Source of the DNA: Opitutus sp. ER46
Lineage (GTDB): Bacteria; Verrucomicrobiota; Verrucomicrobiia; Opitutales; Opitutaceae
NCBI RefSeq assembly: GCF_003054705.1
Contig: NZ_QAYX01000024.1
Location: 1-64,000 of the forward strand
DNA length: 64,000 nucleotides
Direction of reading: 5' to 3'
Shown here: piece after piece, positions 1 through 8,475 of the stretch
Numbering within the stretch: the first letter of the stretch is position 1
Layout: every line of letters starts with the position of its first letter
Program-made: the position numbers and the translations under genes
The notes under the pieces: model-generated
What the model was told of the DNA's origin: nothing
What the model saw: the letters and a program-made list of their open reading frames with translations, nothing else
The model's database searches: none

Positions 1-197
1 GCCCCCGAACGGTTAATTTTCATCCTCGCTCCTCGGTTTTCGAGAACCACATCCCTTCACGAAAAGAACGCGAAAACCGGAGGTGGCCCGCGCCTGGCCC
101 ACAGTCGGATCACGGTGGTCGGTCTCCCCGGACTTTCGCGTCATTTCGCGTAAGTTCGCGGTTCCCTCCTCTCCGGGACCTGTCGCTTCGCGGTTTC
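1..197. other. Left-edge noncoding stretch
   Basis: No convincing gene is visible. The stretch carries short TTCGCG/CGCGGTTCC-type words like those in the repeat array at 3163-3735, so it is probably a degenerate relative of that intergenic element downstream of the minus-strand gene that ends at 198. Confidence 0.35.
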
Positions 198-827
198 TCA
201 CGCGGCCAGGCGGTGGCAGTGGCGGGCGAGGTCGAGGTCGGTGACGACGGGGGTCTGCTCCAGGCGGCTGGCAAGCGAGGCGTCCCAGAGCAGGGTGCGG
301 AGCGGAGCGAGGAAACGCCGCGGCACTTCGGGGTCGGCGAGGTTGCGCAACGCGGCGAGGGCGTGGCGGGTGGCGGGAAGGCCAAGCCACTCCAGAACGC
401 CGAAGAGTCCGGCGCGCTCGAAGATGGCGGCAATTTCGTCCCAGCCGGGCCGCTCGGCGCCACGGAGCGCGACATGCGCCGCCACAAACACGGTGAGCGC
501 GGGCACTTCGGAGAGAACGGGCAGCAGCTCCGGGCAACGGGAGATCACCTGCAGCGCCTCGAGTCGGCTGAACCGAAAGCCGGCGACGAAGGCGCGCTCG
601 GTCGCGGGCATGAACTCAAGGTAACGGCGCCACATCGGCTCGCGGACGTAGGCGGCGGCGGCGGCAAACGCGCCTTCGGTCGGCTGCTCGGGCAGCCACG
701 CGTCGCCACAGCGGCGCTGGAAGGCGACTTCGGGCCAGGCGGTGACGCGCCAGGCGATGCCCGCGTGGGACCAGCTGATTTCAACCGCGGCGGTTTCGGT
801 CGGACGGCGACGACGGAGCGTTTTCAT
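198..827 (-). CDS. Hypothetical protein (209 aa)
   Basis: I do not recognise this family. The protein is predicted soluble and mostly helical, rich in Ala, Leu and Arg, with many Trp and Phe residues and no signal peptide or clear membrane segment. I chose the ATG at 827 because it gives a normal basic N terminus (MKTLRRRRP); an in-frame start at 905 would run into the promoter region of the divergent gene. It is transcribed away from the WYL regulator at 896, with only 68 bp between the two starts, so the regulator may control both. That is an inference from position alone. It could also be an unrelated orphan. Confidence 0.6.
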   Translation of the reverse strand: MKTLRRRRPTETAAVEISWSHAGIAWRVTAWPEVAFQRRCGDAWLPEQPTEGAFAAAAAYVREPMWRRYLEFMPATERAFVAGFRFSRLEALQVISRCPELLPVLSEVPALTVFVAAHVALRGAERPGWDEIAAIFERAGLFGVLEWLGLPATRHALAALRNLADPEVPRRFLAPLRTLLWDASLASRLEQTPVVTDLDLARHCHRLAA

Positions 828-895
828 GAATGAAAGCTTAGCAGGACCCCTGAGACATTCCTTGTCCCACGGGCGAAAAAAGCCTTCCTTTCGGC

Positions 896-1891
896 ATGAC
901 CTCACGCGTCCAGCTCTCCCGTCCCCCGCTCGAGCGCATGCTGCGGATTCACGACGAGCTCCGGCGCGGAACGCTCACGAACTGCAGCAAGCTCGTGAAG
1001 ATCCTGAGCGTTTGCCGGAAGACGGTGTTGCGCGACCTGGCCTTCATGCGCGACCGGCTCGACCTGCCGATCGAGTTCGACCCGCTGATCCAGGCGTATC
1101 GCTACACGCATCCCGTGAGCGCGTTTCCGACGGTGCACGTGACGGAGGGTGAGTTGCTGGCGCTGCTGGTGGCGCAGCGGGCGCTGGAGCAGTACCGCGG
1201 GACGCCCTTTCATCGCTCGCTGGAGATCGCGTTCGAGAAGCTCGCGGGCGGGCTGCGGGACAAGATCTCGTTTTCGCCGGCGGACGAACTGAAGGCGGTG
1301 TCCTTCAAGAACGTCGGCCTCGGCAAGACGGACCTCGCGATCTTCAATGCGCTGAGCGGCGCGGTGCTGCGGCAGGAGGAGGTGGAGTTCGACTACCGCA
1401 AGCCGGGAGAGTCCGCGCGCTCACACCGGCGCGTGCGGCCCTACCACCTGGCGCACCGGGAGAACCTCTGGTACCTCGTGGCGTTCGATGTGGAGCGCGG
1501 CGGGTTGCGGACCTTCGCGGTACCGCGCATCGCGGGCGTGCAGGTGCTGAAGCAGAAGTTCGAGAAACCGGCGGACTTCTCGCCCGATGCCTTCTTTGCC
1601 GATGCGCTCGGCGTGCTTGGCGGGCGCGGCGATGCACACGACGTCGTGATCCGGTTCGCCGCCGGAGCGGCGGATCGCGTGCGCGAGCGCGAGTGGCATG
1701 AATCGCAAGAGCTGCGTGACCTGCCGGATGGCCGGGTGGAATTGAAGCTGAAGCTCGGCGCGTTGCCGGAAGTCGAGCGCTGGGTGCTCGGCTGGGGCGC
1801 GGCCGCAGAGGTCATCGGCCCGAGGGAGCTCCGGCAACGCGTGGCCGAGACGGCAGCGAGCATCGCGGCGAAGTATGGAAAAAGGGAATGA
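896..1891 (+). CDS. WYL-domain transcriptional regulator with N-terminal HTH
   Basis: Probable ligand-responsive DNA-binding regulator of 331 aa. Residues 8-60 look like a winged helix-turn-helix of the DeoR/HTH_11 kind (the stretch around VCRKTVLRDLAFMR would be the recognition region). A WYL domain spans roughly 140-225 and contains the name-giving W192-Y193-L194 in LWYLVAFD. The C-terminal ~90 residues fit the WCX extension of WYL proteins. Such proteins commonly bind nucleotides or single-stranded nucleic acid and regulate stress or defence genes, but no defence gene is adjacent here. It is divergent from the hypothetical gene ending at 198. The last codons overlap a purine-rich inverted-repeat arm (1881-1903). 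Confidence 0.85.
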   Translation: MTSRVQLSRPPLERMLRIHDELRRGTLTNCSKLVKILSVCRKTVLRDLAFMRDRLDLPIEFDPLIQAYRYTHPVSAFPTVHVTEGELLALLVAQRALEQYRGTPFHRSLEIAFEKLAGGLRDKISFSPADELKAVSFKNVGLGKTDLAIFNALSGAVLRQEEVEFDYRKPGESARSHRRVRPYHLAHRENLWYLVAFDVERGGLRTFAVPRIAGVQVLKQKFEKPADFSPDAFFADALGVLGGRGDAHDVVIRFAAGAADRVREREWHESQELRDLPDGRVELKLKLGALPEVERWVLGWGAAAEVIGPRELRQRVAETAASIAAKYGKRE

Positions 1892-2106
1892 GGGAGTAAG
1901 GGGACAAAGGCGTGCGCCAGATTTCACGTGGCACCGGTAAGCGCTCTGGTCTCCAGAGGGCGCCGGCCTCTCAAAACACCGTCGGTCCCTCGTCCCTTCA
2001 CCCCTGTCGTTCCGCCCCTCCGACCTCGCCCCGTCCTTTTCTTCCGCGTCATTCCGTCCACTCATTCCCTCACTCCCCCACTCCCTTACTCCCTTTTCAT
2101 TCCCTT
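1881..2106. repeat. Purine/pyrimidine inverted repeat between WYL and M50 genes
   Basis: The left arm (1881-1903) is purine-only (AGGGAATGAGGGAGTAAGGG). The right arm (about 2061-2106) is its imperfect complement, made almost only of C and T. The RNA could fold into a long imperfect stem. A similar purine/pyrimidine pair occurs at 59519-59657, so this looks like a dispersed intergenic element class rather than a gene-specific regulator. Confidence 0.5.
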
Positions 2107-2185
2107 GCCGGCGGGGCGCTTTGCGGATTCGTTGGCCGGTTCCTGCGCTTCGGCGCGTCACAACTCACTTGCCGTTCACGTCTCC

Positions 2186-3100
2186 ATGATTGCGACCCAC
2201 TCGGGATCGATCCGCCTCTTCCGGTTTTCGGGCATCCAGGTCTTCCTGCACTGGTCCTGGTTCCTCGTGGCCATGATCGAGCTCTCGTTGCGGCGCGGAA
2301 GCTACAACTCACTCGGGTGGAACATCGCGGAGTACGTGATGCTGTTTGTCATCGTGACCCTGCACGAGTTTGGTCACGCGCTCGCGTGCCGGCAGACCGG
2401 AGGGCAGGCCCACGAAATCGTGCTGTGGCCGCTGGGTGGCATTGCCTTCGTTTCCCCGCCGCAGCGTCCGGGCGCGACGCTCTGGAGCATCGCGGCGGGT
2501 CCGCTCGTCAACGTGGTGCTTGTGCCCATCCTGGGCGGACTTCTGCTCGGTGCGGACTATCTCGAGTGGCTCGAGGGAAATCCCGACCTCGCGCACTTCC
2601 TGCTGGCGGTGAACGTCCTCAACGGCGTGCTGCTGGTGTTCAACCTGCTGCCAGTTTACCCCCTCGATGGCGGGCAGATCCTCCGCTCGGTGCTCTGGTA
2701 CGGACTCGGCCGGGCGCGCAGCCTGCAAGTTGCGTCCTACATCGGCCTGGCGGGCATCGCGGCGGGCGTTGCGTGGCGCGTCATCACGGCCCGCAGCACC
2801 GAGACGCTGTTGTGGACTGGGCTCATGGCGCTGTTCCTTGTGCAGCGCTGCTGGATCGGCCTGAAGGAAGCGAAGTACCTCATGGCGATCGAGCGACTGC
2901 CGCGGCACACGGGCGTGCGTTGTCCCTCGTGCCACGCGGCGCCTCCCGGCGGTCCGCTCTACCTCTGCGTGCAGTGCCGCCAGCCGATGGACCCCTTTTC
3001 AACGCGGGCGGTGTGCCCGCACTGCCAGGCAACGCAGCCCGCGCTCCCGTGCGTGTACTGCGGCGTCGCGAGTCCGATCGAGCGCTGGGAAACGCGGTGA
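2186..3100 (+). CDS. Site-2-protease-like M50 metalloprotease with C-terminal zinc ribbons
   Basis: Integral membrane zinc protease of 304 aa. The zinc-binding HExxH is HEFGH at residues 60-64, and the second active-site motif is NLLPVYPLDGG at 153-163, where the Asp is the third metal ligand in the family. At least five hydrophobic segments are visible. This layout matches the compact cytoplasmic-facing S2P/SpoIVFB-like group, which cleaves membrane-embedded substrates such as anti-sigma factors. After the last membrane segment (about residue 245) comes a cytosolic tail with four CxxC knuckles (CPSC, CVQC, CPHC, CVYC), which looks like a double zinc ribbon. The start is the ATG at 2186; reading further upstream only adds low-complexity residues from the repeat. 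The substrate is unknown, and no sigma/anti-sigma pair is nearby. Confidence 0.85.
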   Translation: MIATHSGSIRLFRFSGIQVFLHWSWFLVAMIELSLRRGSYNSLGWNIAEYVMLFVIVTLHEFGHALACRQTGGQAHEIVLWPLGGIAFVSPPQRPGATLWSIAAGPLVNVVLVPILGGLLLGADYLEWLEGNPDLAHFLLAVNVLNGVLLVFNLLPVYPLDGGQILRSVLWYGLGRARSLQVASYIGLAGIAAGVAWRVITARSTETLLWTGLMALFLVQRCWIGLKEAKYLMAIERLPRHTGVRCPSCHAAPPGGPLYLCVQCRQPMDPFSTRAVCPHCQATQPALPCVYCGVASPIERWETR

Positions 3101-3162
3101 TGGCGACCGCGGCCGCAAGCGGCCGCCGCGGTGTTCGAGTCCATTCGTGGTTAACCCCTGCC

Positions 3163-3735
3163 TGAGTCTGACCGATCGCAGCAGGTGAAACCGCGAACGG
3201 CGCGAACACACGCGAAAGTTCCGGGTGATCGACCGCTGAGATTCGACGGTGGCCCCGGGCGGCGAGCACTGCGGATTTTCGCGCTCCCTTCGCGGCTTTC
3301 GCGGTTCCTTCGGTTCGGCGATCGGTGTCTGTCCCCGTTTCGCGGACTCCGGACTTGAGTTTGACCGATCGCAGCAGGTGAAACCGCGAACGGCGCGAAC
3401 ACACGCGAAAGTTCCGGGTGATCGACGGCTGGGATTCGACGGTGGCCCCGGGCGGCGAGCACCGCGGATTTTCGCGCTCCCTTCGCGGCTTTCGCGGTTC
3501 CTTCGGTTCGGCGATCGGGGTCTGTCCCCGTTCCGCGGACTCTCGTGGTTAACCCCTGCCTGAGTCTGACCGATCGCAGCAGGTGAAACCGCGAACGGCG
3601 CGAACACACGCGAAAGTTCCGGGTGATCGACCGCTGAGATTCGACGGTGGCCTCGGGCGGCGAGCACTGCGGATTGTCGCGCGCCCTTCGCGGTTCCCTC
3701 GGTTCGGGGATCGGGGTCTGTCCCCGATTCGCGGA
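3163..3735. repeat. Three tandem copies of a ~0.2 kb intergenic repeat
   Basis: Units begin at 3163, 3355 and 3561, each with TGAGTYTGACCGATCGCAGC. Each continues through AAACCGCGAACGGCGCGAAC, a TTCGCGCTCCCTTCGCGG-type block, and ends near GTCTGTCCCCG. Units one and three are preceded by CGTGGTTAACCCCTGCC, which is missing before unit two. Together with the short spacer from 3101 this fills the 635 bp between the M50 stop and the TolC stop. The units differ by scattered substitutions and a few indels. No conserved reading frame, terminal inverted repeat or transposase is seen. Individual units contain several internal short inverted repeats, so the RNA is likely structured. Confidence 0.85.
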
Positions 3736-5337
3736 CTACTCCACGGTCAGGTTATGCGCGGCGAGCGTGGTGCCCGTCTCGCGTTCGTAGTTGGCGACGG
3801 CGTTGCGCTGGTCGGCGATGGCACGGACGCGGTAGGTCTCGGCGGAGATCAGGCGCTCCTGCCATTGGATGAGATTGAGGGTGGAGCTGGCGCCGGTGCG
3901 GAAACGCTTTTCCTCGGAGTTGAGTACCTGCTGCGCGAGCTCGTAGGCGCGGGTGGTGGCCTCGACGCGCTGCGTGGTGGTTTCGAGCTGGCCGATGGCG
4001 GCGGCGACGCTCACGGCGATGTCAGTTTCGAGGCGCTTCAAGTCGGCCTCGGATTTCAGGAGGGAAAGCTTGGCGGCGCGGGCGAGCCCGCGGCCCTCGG
4101 CGAACGTGAGCGGGACGGAGACAAAGACGCCGGCGGAGTAGTCGCGGTGGTCCTGGTCGCGGACCTGGGCGCGGGAGGCGGCGAATTCGGACGCGATGCC
4201 GTTGTAGCCGAAGCGGCCGACGAAATTGACCTTGGGGAGGAGCTGGTTGCGGGCGTAGGCGCGATTGGCGCGGCGGATGGTGATGCCCTGCTTGGCGGCC
4301 TGGAAGTCGGGGCGGAGCTCGAGCGCGCGATTGAAGTCGGCGGCGCCGTCGGCGGTGAGCGGGGCGGCGGGGACGAGCGGATCGATCGTGAGATCGGGGC
4401 CGTTGGCGGCGAACTGGGTTTCGCCAATCAGGACGCGGAGCTGGTTCTCGAGGTCCTTCACGGCGCGGACGTAGAACAGGATGTTCTCCTCGCGGGTGGC
4501 GACCTGCGCGCGGGCCTGGGTGACGTCGAAATCGGAGATCTTGCCGACCTGGTTGCGGCGCTCGACGTCGCGGGCGAGCTGGGCGGCGAGTTCGCGGGAG
4601 CGGCGGGCGATGCGCAGCATCTCGCGCGCTTCGGCGAGGCCGGTGTAGGTCTGCATCACGCTGGTAACCGTATCGATGACGGTCTGGCGGTGATCCCAAT
4701 CGCTGATGGCGCGATTGGCCTTGGCGATGCGGAGATCGGCGAGGTTGGCGCCGAAGCCGAAACCGCGGAGGAGCGGCTGGGTGACGGTGACGCCGGCGAA
4801 CGAGACGTACTGATCGGAATACTGGTTGCTGGTGCCGCGTTCGTTGCTGGCCGAGCCGCCGATCTGGTACGAGAGACCCCACGGGGTGAGCCCGTCGAGG
4901 GACAGCGCGTACTCGTCGGTCTTGGTGATTTGCGAGGCGAGCGGGGTGGTGCCGACGGGGAATTCGCTCTCGGCGTAGGAGCGGCGGAAGGTGATCGCGG
5001 GATCGAAACGGCCGTAGGCGGTCAGGACGTTCGCGCGGGCGATGCCGCGGTTGAAGGAGCTGACTTTGACGCGCTGGTTGTTGCGCAACGCGAGGGCGAT
5101 GGCGTCGGTCAGCGTGAGGCTGACCGGGCCGGAGGCGGCGGGAGCCGCCGTCGGAGCGACCATCGGAGCCGCAAGCGCAGGTGAAACGGGTGCGGCGCTG
5201 GCCGCCATGGGGACCGATGCGGCCGGGGCCGGCTCCTCCTGCGCGACGGCGAGTCGCGGCGCCGCGATGGCAGCACCCAGGGCGGCGGCGCAAAGCAGCG
5301 CGTGGAAGGAGCGGACGGAAAGAAGCGGGAATTTCAT
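3736..5337 (-). CDS. TolC-family outer-membrane efflux protein
   Basis: Outer-membrane channel component of 533 aa. A signal peptide occupies about residues 1-32 and is followed by an Ala/Pro-rich linker to about 70. The rest is the tandem TolC layout: two long coiled-coil stretches (about 225-300 and 415-500), each following a beta-rich membrane part. Phrases typical of this family are visible, such as LTDAIALALRNN near the start of the mature domain and QAKQGITIRRAN-like heptads mid-protein. It lies 20 bp downstream of an ABC ATPase gene on the same strand, so the two are probably one transcript. Neither an adaptor nor a permease gene is next to it. The stop codon abuts the repeat array at 3163-3735. 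Confidence 0.88.
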   Translation of the reverse strand: MKFPLLSVRSFHALLCAAALGAAIAAPRLAVAQEEPAPAASVPMAASAAPVSPALAAPMVAPTAAPAASGPVSLTLTDAIALALRNNQRVKVSSFNRGIARANVLTAYGRFDPAITFRRSYAESEFPVGTTPLASQITKTDEYALSLDGLTPWGLSYQIGGSASNERGTSNQYSDQYVSFAGVTVTQPLLRGFGFGANLADLRIAKANRAISDWDHRQTVIDTVTSVMQTYTGLAEAREMLRIARRSRELAAQLARDVERRNQVGKISDFDVTQARAQVATREENILFYVRAVKDLENQLRVLIGETQFAANGPDLTIDPLVPAAPLTADGAADFNRALELRPDFQAAKQGITIRRANRAYARNQLLPKVNFVGRFGYNGIASEFAASRAQVRDQDHRDYSAGVFVSVPLTFAEGRGLARAAKLSLLKSEADLKRLETDIAVSVAAAIGQLETTTQRVEATTRAYELAQQVLNSEEKRFRTGASSTLNLIQWQERLISAETYRVRAIADQRNAVANYERETGTTLAAHNLTVE

Positions 5338-5357
5338 GCGCGAAGTCAGGGGGCGGC

Positions 5358-6023
5358 TCAGGCGGCCAGCATGCCGTCGGCGAGCCGGACGACGCTCGTG
5401 CCGAAGGAGGCGTTATCTTTGGAGTGGGTGACCTGGATGATGGTGACGCCGTCCTCCTGGTTGAGCTTGCGGAAGAGCTCCATGATTTCGCGGCCCTGGT
5501 CGGAGTGCAGGTTGCCGGTGGGCTCGTCGGCGAGGAGGAGGGCGGGCTTGGCGACGAGGGCGCGGGCGACGCCGACGAGCTGCTGCTGACCGCCGGAGAG
5601 CTGGCTCGGGTAGAGGTCCTTTTTCCCGACGATGTGAAAGCGATCGAGGGCGTCGCAAACGATGCTCTCGCGCTCCTTGCGCGGGATGTTGCGGTAGGAG
5701 AGGGGGATCTCGAGGTTCTCGTAGACGGTGAGGTCGTCGAGCAGGTGGTAGCTCTGGAAGACGAAGCCGATGTTCTGCTTCTGGAGATCGAAGCGCTTCT
5801 TCTTGTCCAGCTTGTGGACCGGTTGGCCGAGGAGCTCGTATTCGCCCTCCCAGCCGGCGTCGTGCAGGCCGAGAATATGCAGGAGGGTGGACTTGCCGGC
5901 GCCGGAGGGCCCCATGATCGAGAGAAAATCTCCCGCCTTCACCTCGAGGTTGATGTTGCGGAGGGCGTAATACGGGCCGCCTTTGAGCGGATAGACACGG
6001 TCGACGTGGCGCAGGGTGATCAT
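5358..6023 (-). CDS. ABC transporter ATP-binding protein, MacB/LolD type
   Basis: Cytoplasmic nucleotide-binding subunit of 221 aa. Walker A is GPSGAGKST at 38-46, the signature is LSGGQQQ, and Walker B is LLLADEPTGN followed by an H-loop in VTHSKD. The TGN after Walker B and the DLTVYENLEIPL stretch are typical of the MacB/LolD/FtsE group, which powers FtsX-type permeases. The ATG at 6023 (MITLRHV) is preferred over an in-frame start at 6083, which adds a non-conserved tail. It is first in a two-gene unit with TolC. The AT-rich sequence around 6084-6110, which reads TTATAAATAAG on the minus strand, could hold its -10 element. The cognate permease is not adjacent. Confidence 0.92.
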   Translation of the reverse strand: MITLRHVDRVYPLKGGPYYALRNINLEVKAGDFLSIMGPSGAGKSTLLHILGLHDAGWEGEYELLGQPVHKLDKKKRFDLQKQNIGFVFQSYHLLDDLTVYENLEIPLSYRNIPRKERESIVCDALDRFHIVGKKDLYPSQLSGGQQQLVGVARALVAKPALLLADEPTGNLHSDQGREIMELFRKLNQEDGVTIIQVTHSKDNASFGTSVVRLADGMLAA

Positions 6024-6317
6024 GGTCGGAGCGCGAAAGCGCAAGTGGACCTTAGCAACGCGTGTGCCGCGGGTCGCGAACAAACTTAAGTTGCTTATTT
6101 ATAACGGCTAGAAAATCACCGACGCATGGCGCGCGGGCGCGGTGCCGCCCAGTTGTGGAATTAGGCCGTCCCAAAACCGGGAACGGTGAAACGGGGCTGG
6201 CCGGGCGCGTGGTGGGACCGGCCGGCGGACGCGAAGTGGCGGGGCGAGCTTGCGTCCGGCGTGCGGGTGAAAGGGCGCGCCGCGCGGGGCGAAGTGGCAC
6301 GGGGCAAACGAGCTGCG

Positions 6318-7748
6318 TCAGGGCGTCGGCTTGGGGGACGAGCCGTCGGGACCGGGAGCGGTGGTGCAGGGCGCGTGGGCGAGCGGGTGGTCGAGACGAT
6401 CGACGTTGCGATCGCCATCGCGGGAAGTGCGGGCGGCGGTCGGCGACTCGATCCGATGTTGTTCCTGGCGGATGCGCGGGAGGGCGTCCGGATGGTGCTC
6501 GCGAACATAGTCGATGGCCTTTTCGCGGAGCTCGCACTGCAGGTTGAAGGAGGCGCCGGAGTCGGGCGCGCTGGCGAGGACGCGGACCTCCATCGTGCGG
6601 TCGTCGGCGTTGGTGACCTGGATGCCGAACACCTTGCCGTCCCAGAATTCTGATTTCTTCACCTCGGCGGCGAGGTACCGGCGGAGATCCTCGAGGGGCA
6701 GGGAGAAATCCACGCGCAGGGTGAGGGGCGACAGCATGTTGCTGGCGACGCGCGTCCAGTTCTGGAACGGCTTTTCGATGAAGTAACTGATCGGCAGGAC
6801 GATTCGACGCTGGTCCCAGACGCGCACCACCACGTAGGTGAGCGTGATCTCCTCGATGTTGCCGACGTCACCCTCGACGAGCACCTGGTCGCCGAGGCGG
6901 ATGGGTTGCGTCACCGCGATCTGAATACCGGCAAGGATGTTGCCCAGGCTGCGCTGGGCGGCGATGCCGAGCACGATGCCGGCGATACCGGCGGAGGCGA
7001 GGATGCTGCGGCCGACATCGCGCACCTCGTCGAAGAGCATGAGCACGGCGGAAAAGGCGAAGACCCCGATGAGCACCAGGGCGACGCGCCGCAGCATACG
7101 CACGCGGGTGAAGAGCGCGCGGTGGTCGGAGGCGGTGCTGGCCAGTTCGCCGGTGCCGAGGATGGCGGCGTCCACGAGCAGGACGGCGCGGCGGAGTGTC
7201 CACGCGACGGCGGCGATCAGCGCGATGCCGAGGAGCTTGCGCACGACGGTCATCGCGTCCTCGGAAACCGGCCAGAGCCGGAGCAGCGCGAAGGCGGCGA
7301 GGATCGGGACGGTGACGCGGAGCGCGGTGCCGAGCAGCGGGAAGAAGACATCGTCGAACCTGCCCGGGGTGCGCGCGGCGGCGCGGCGCAGCCGGTGATC
7401 AACCGCGACGGTGGCGGTATAGAAATACCAGAGCCCGGCGGCAAAGAAGCCCAGCGTGCGGAAATGACCGAGGATGGGGTTGGCCCAGCCCAGGTCGTCG
7501 GGCACCCAGTCGCTGCGCGCGACCACGTGGGCGACCGCGTAGAGCGCGTAGTAGCAGGCGAGGAAGCTCAGCGGGCCGACCGCGCGGTGCACCAGTTCGG
7601 CGAGGAGGTGGCGTTCCTCGTCGGGCGCGTGCTGGTGCAGGCGGTGGCTGACGCGCCGCAGCACCCGACGCACAAGAACGAGCGAGAGCCCGGTGATGAG
7701 GACGAGCCCGGCGATGAGCTGTGCCTGAGAGTCGCGCACGAGGTTCAT
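6318..7748 (-). CDS. MscS-family mechanosensitive ion channel
   Basis: Predicted channel of 476 aa that would open on membrane tension and release solutes during hypo-osmotic shock. Several membrane helices lie between residues 8 and 245. The pore-lining helix and start of the beta domain are recognisable near residues 248-300: GIVLGIAAQRSLGNILAGIQ followed by IRLGDQVLVEGDVGNIEEITL, the classic MscS signature with alternating Gly/Ala packing. The ~190-residue N-terminal extension places it with the larger YbiO/YnaI-like members. The last ~50 residues are polar and disordered. I chose the ATG at 7748 because the residues upstream are low-complexity and Arg-rich. No neighbour shares its strand within a few hundred bases. 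Confidence 0.9.
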   Translation of the reverse strand: MNLVRDSQAQLIAGLVLITGLSLVLVRRVLRRVSHRLHQHAPDEERHLLAELVHRAVGPLSFLACYYALYAVAHVVARSDWVPDDLGWANPILGHFRTLGFFAAGLWYFYTATVAVDHRLRRAAARTPGRFDDVFFPLLGTALRVTVPILAAFALLRLWPVSEDAMTVVRKLLGIALIAAVAWTLRRAVLLVDAAILGTGELASTASDHRALFTRVRMLRRVALVLIGVFAFSAVLMLFDEVRDVGRSILASAGIAGIVLGIAAQRSLGNILAGIQIAVTQPIRLGDQVLVEGDVGNIEEITLTYVVVRVWDQRRIVLPISYFIEKPFQNWTRVASNMLSPLTLRVDFSLPLEDLRRYLAAEVKKSEFWDGKVFGIQVTNADDRTMEVRVLASAPDSGASFNLQCELREKAIDYVREHHPDALPRIRQEQHRIESPTAARTSRDGDRNVDRLDHPLAHAPCTTAPGPDGSSPKPTP

Positions 7749-7905
7749 GGCCCAAGTTTCCCGGATCGCGGCGGGGGCAGGTATCGGGAGCCGCCTCGAT
7801 TGACCCTCGCGGATTCTTCGGAGGCACCCAGAGGACGGCGTCCGGCAGGCGGGCAACCCAGGGCGGGTCTTGCGGGAGGGGAGCAGCGCGGCGGTAATGG
7901 TTAAA

Positions 7906-7929
7906 ATGAATTGACGTACGACAATTCAT
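7906..7929. promoter_or_regulatory. Operator-like inverted repeat before the secretion locus
   Basis: Perfect 8-bp arms ATGAATTG (7906-7913) and CAATTCAT (7922-7929) are separated by 8 bp and end 31 bp before the first start codon. A possible -35 element, TTGACG at 7911-7916, overlaps the left arm, with TTTACTAAC downstream as a weak -10 region. The position suggests a repressor-operator overlapping the promoter, but this is inferred only from the sequence. Confidence 0.45.
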
Positions 7930-7959
7930 GTTTACTAACACCATCAACCCACGACAACC

Positions 7960-8472
7960 ATGACTCTGTCTCACGCGCTGGTGCTCGGCTTCACGATGCC
8001 GGAAAAATTCAAGGACAACCTCGCCTATGGACTCATGGTGATCATCGCGGTGGCGGCGGTGTTCTGCATCATCAAGTGCATCCAGGGGGCCGACATGCTG
8101 GACCGCGGGGAGGACGGGAAGAAGAAGATCTATTCCGGTATCGCGATCGGCGTCGCCCCCTGGCTGGCCATGGCGGCCTTCGAGGCGACGGGGTTGTGGG
8201 ACACATTGGGTCTCTCGCTTGTCCCAGGCGCGGTCAAACCCCTGCCGCCGGAGCTCGTCGACGTGATCCAGCTGGCGTGTTGGGCCGTGATCGGGATTTC
8301 GGCCATCTGGTGCGTGATCAAGTGCATCGCAGGCGCCAACCAGCTGGAGAGGGGCGAGGACGGAAAAAAGAAGATCTTCTCGGGGCTCGCGATCGCCGCC
8401 GCACCGTGGGTCGCGATCGTGGCGATGAATCTCGCGGGCTTCTGGGACGCGCTGGGGCTGTCGCTGGTTTGA
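7960..8472 (+). CDS. Double VirB2/TrbC-like pilin (two fused units)
   Basis: Membrane protein of 170 aa and first gene of the secretion-like locus. Each half has the VirB2 plan: a hydrophobic helix, a short charged loop, and a second hydrophobic helix. The protein is an internal duplication with an 82-residue offset. RGEDGKKKI occurs at 49-57 and 131-139, APW at 66-68 and 148-150, WD.LGLSLV closes both halves, and the paired cysteines CxxxC recur at 36/40 and 118/122. Canonical VirB2 is about 100 aa with one unit and a long cleaved signal peptide; here only a short N-terminal stretch precedes unit one. An alternative start is the ATG at 7996. The next gene follows after 3 bp. The VirB2 assignment rests on topology and gene order, not on a sequence match. 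Confidence 0.7.
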   Translation: MTLSHALVLGFTMPEKFKDNLAYGLMVIIAVAAVFCIIKCIQGADMLDRGEDGKKKIYSGIAIGVAPWLAMAAFEATGLWDTLGLSLVPGAVKPLPPELVDVIQLACWAVIGISAIWCVIKCIAGANQLERGEDGKKKIFSGLAIAAAPWVAIVAMNLAGFWDALGLSLV

Positions 8473-8475
8473 GAT

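Noticed and set aside
3163-3735. CRISPR-like array
   Set aside because: Only three units of ~0.2 kb, no short constant repeats with unique spacers, and no cas genes.
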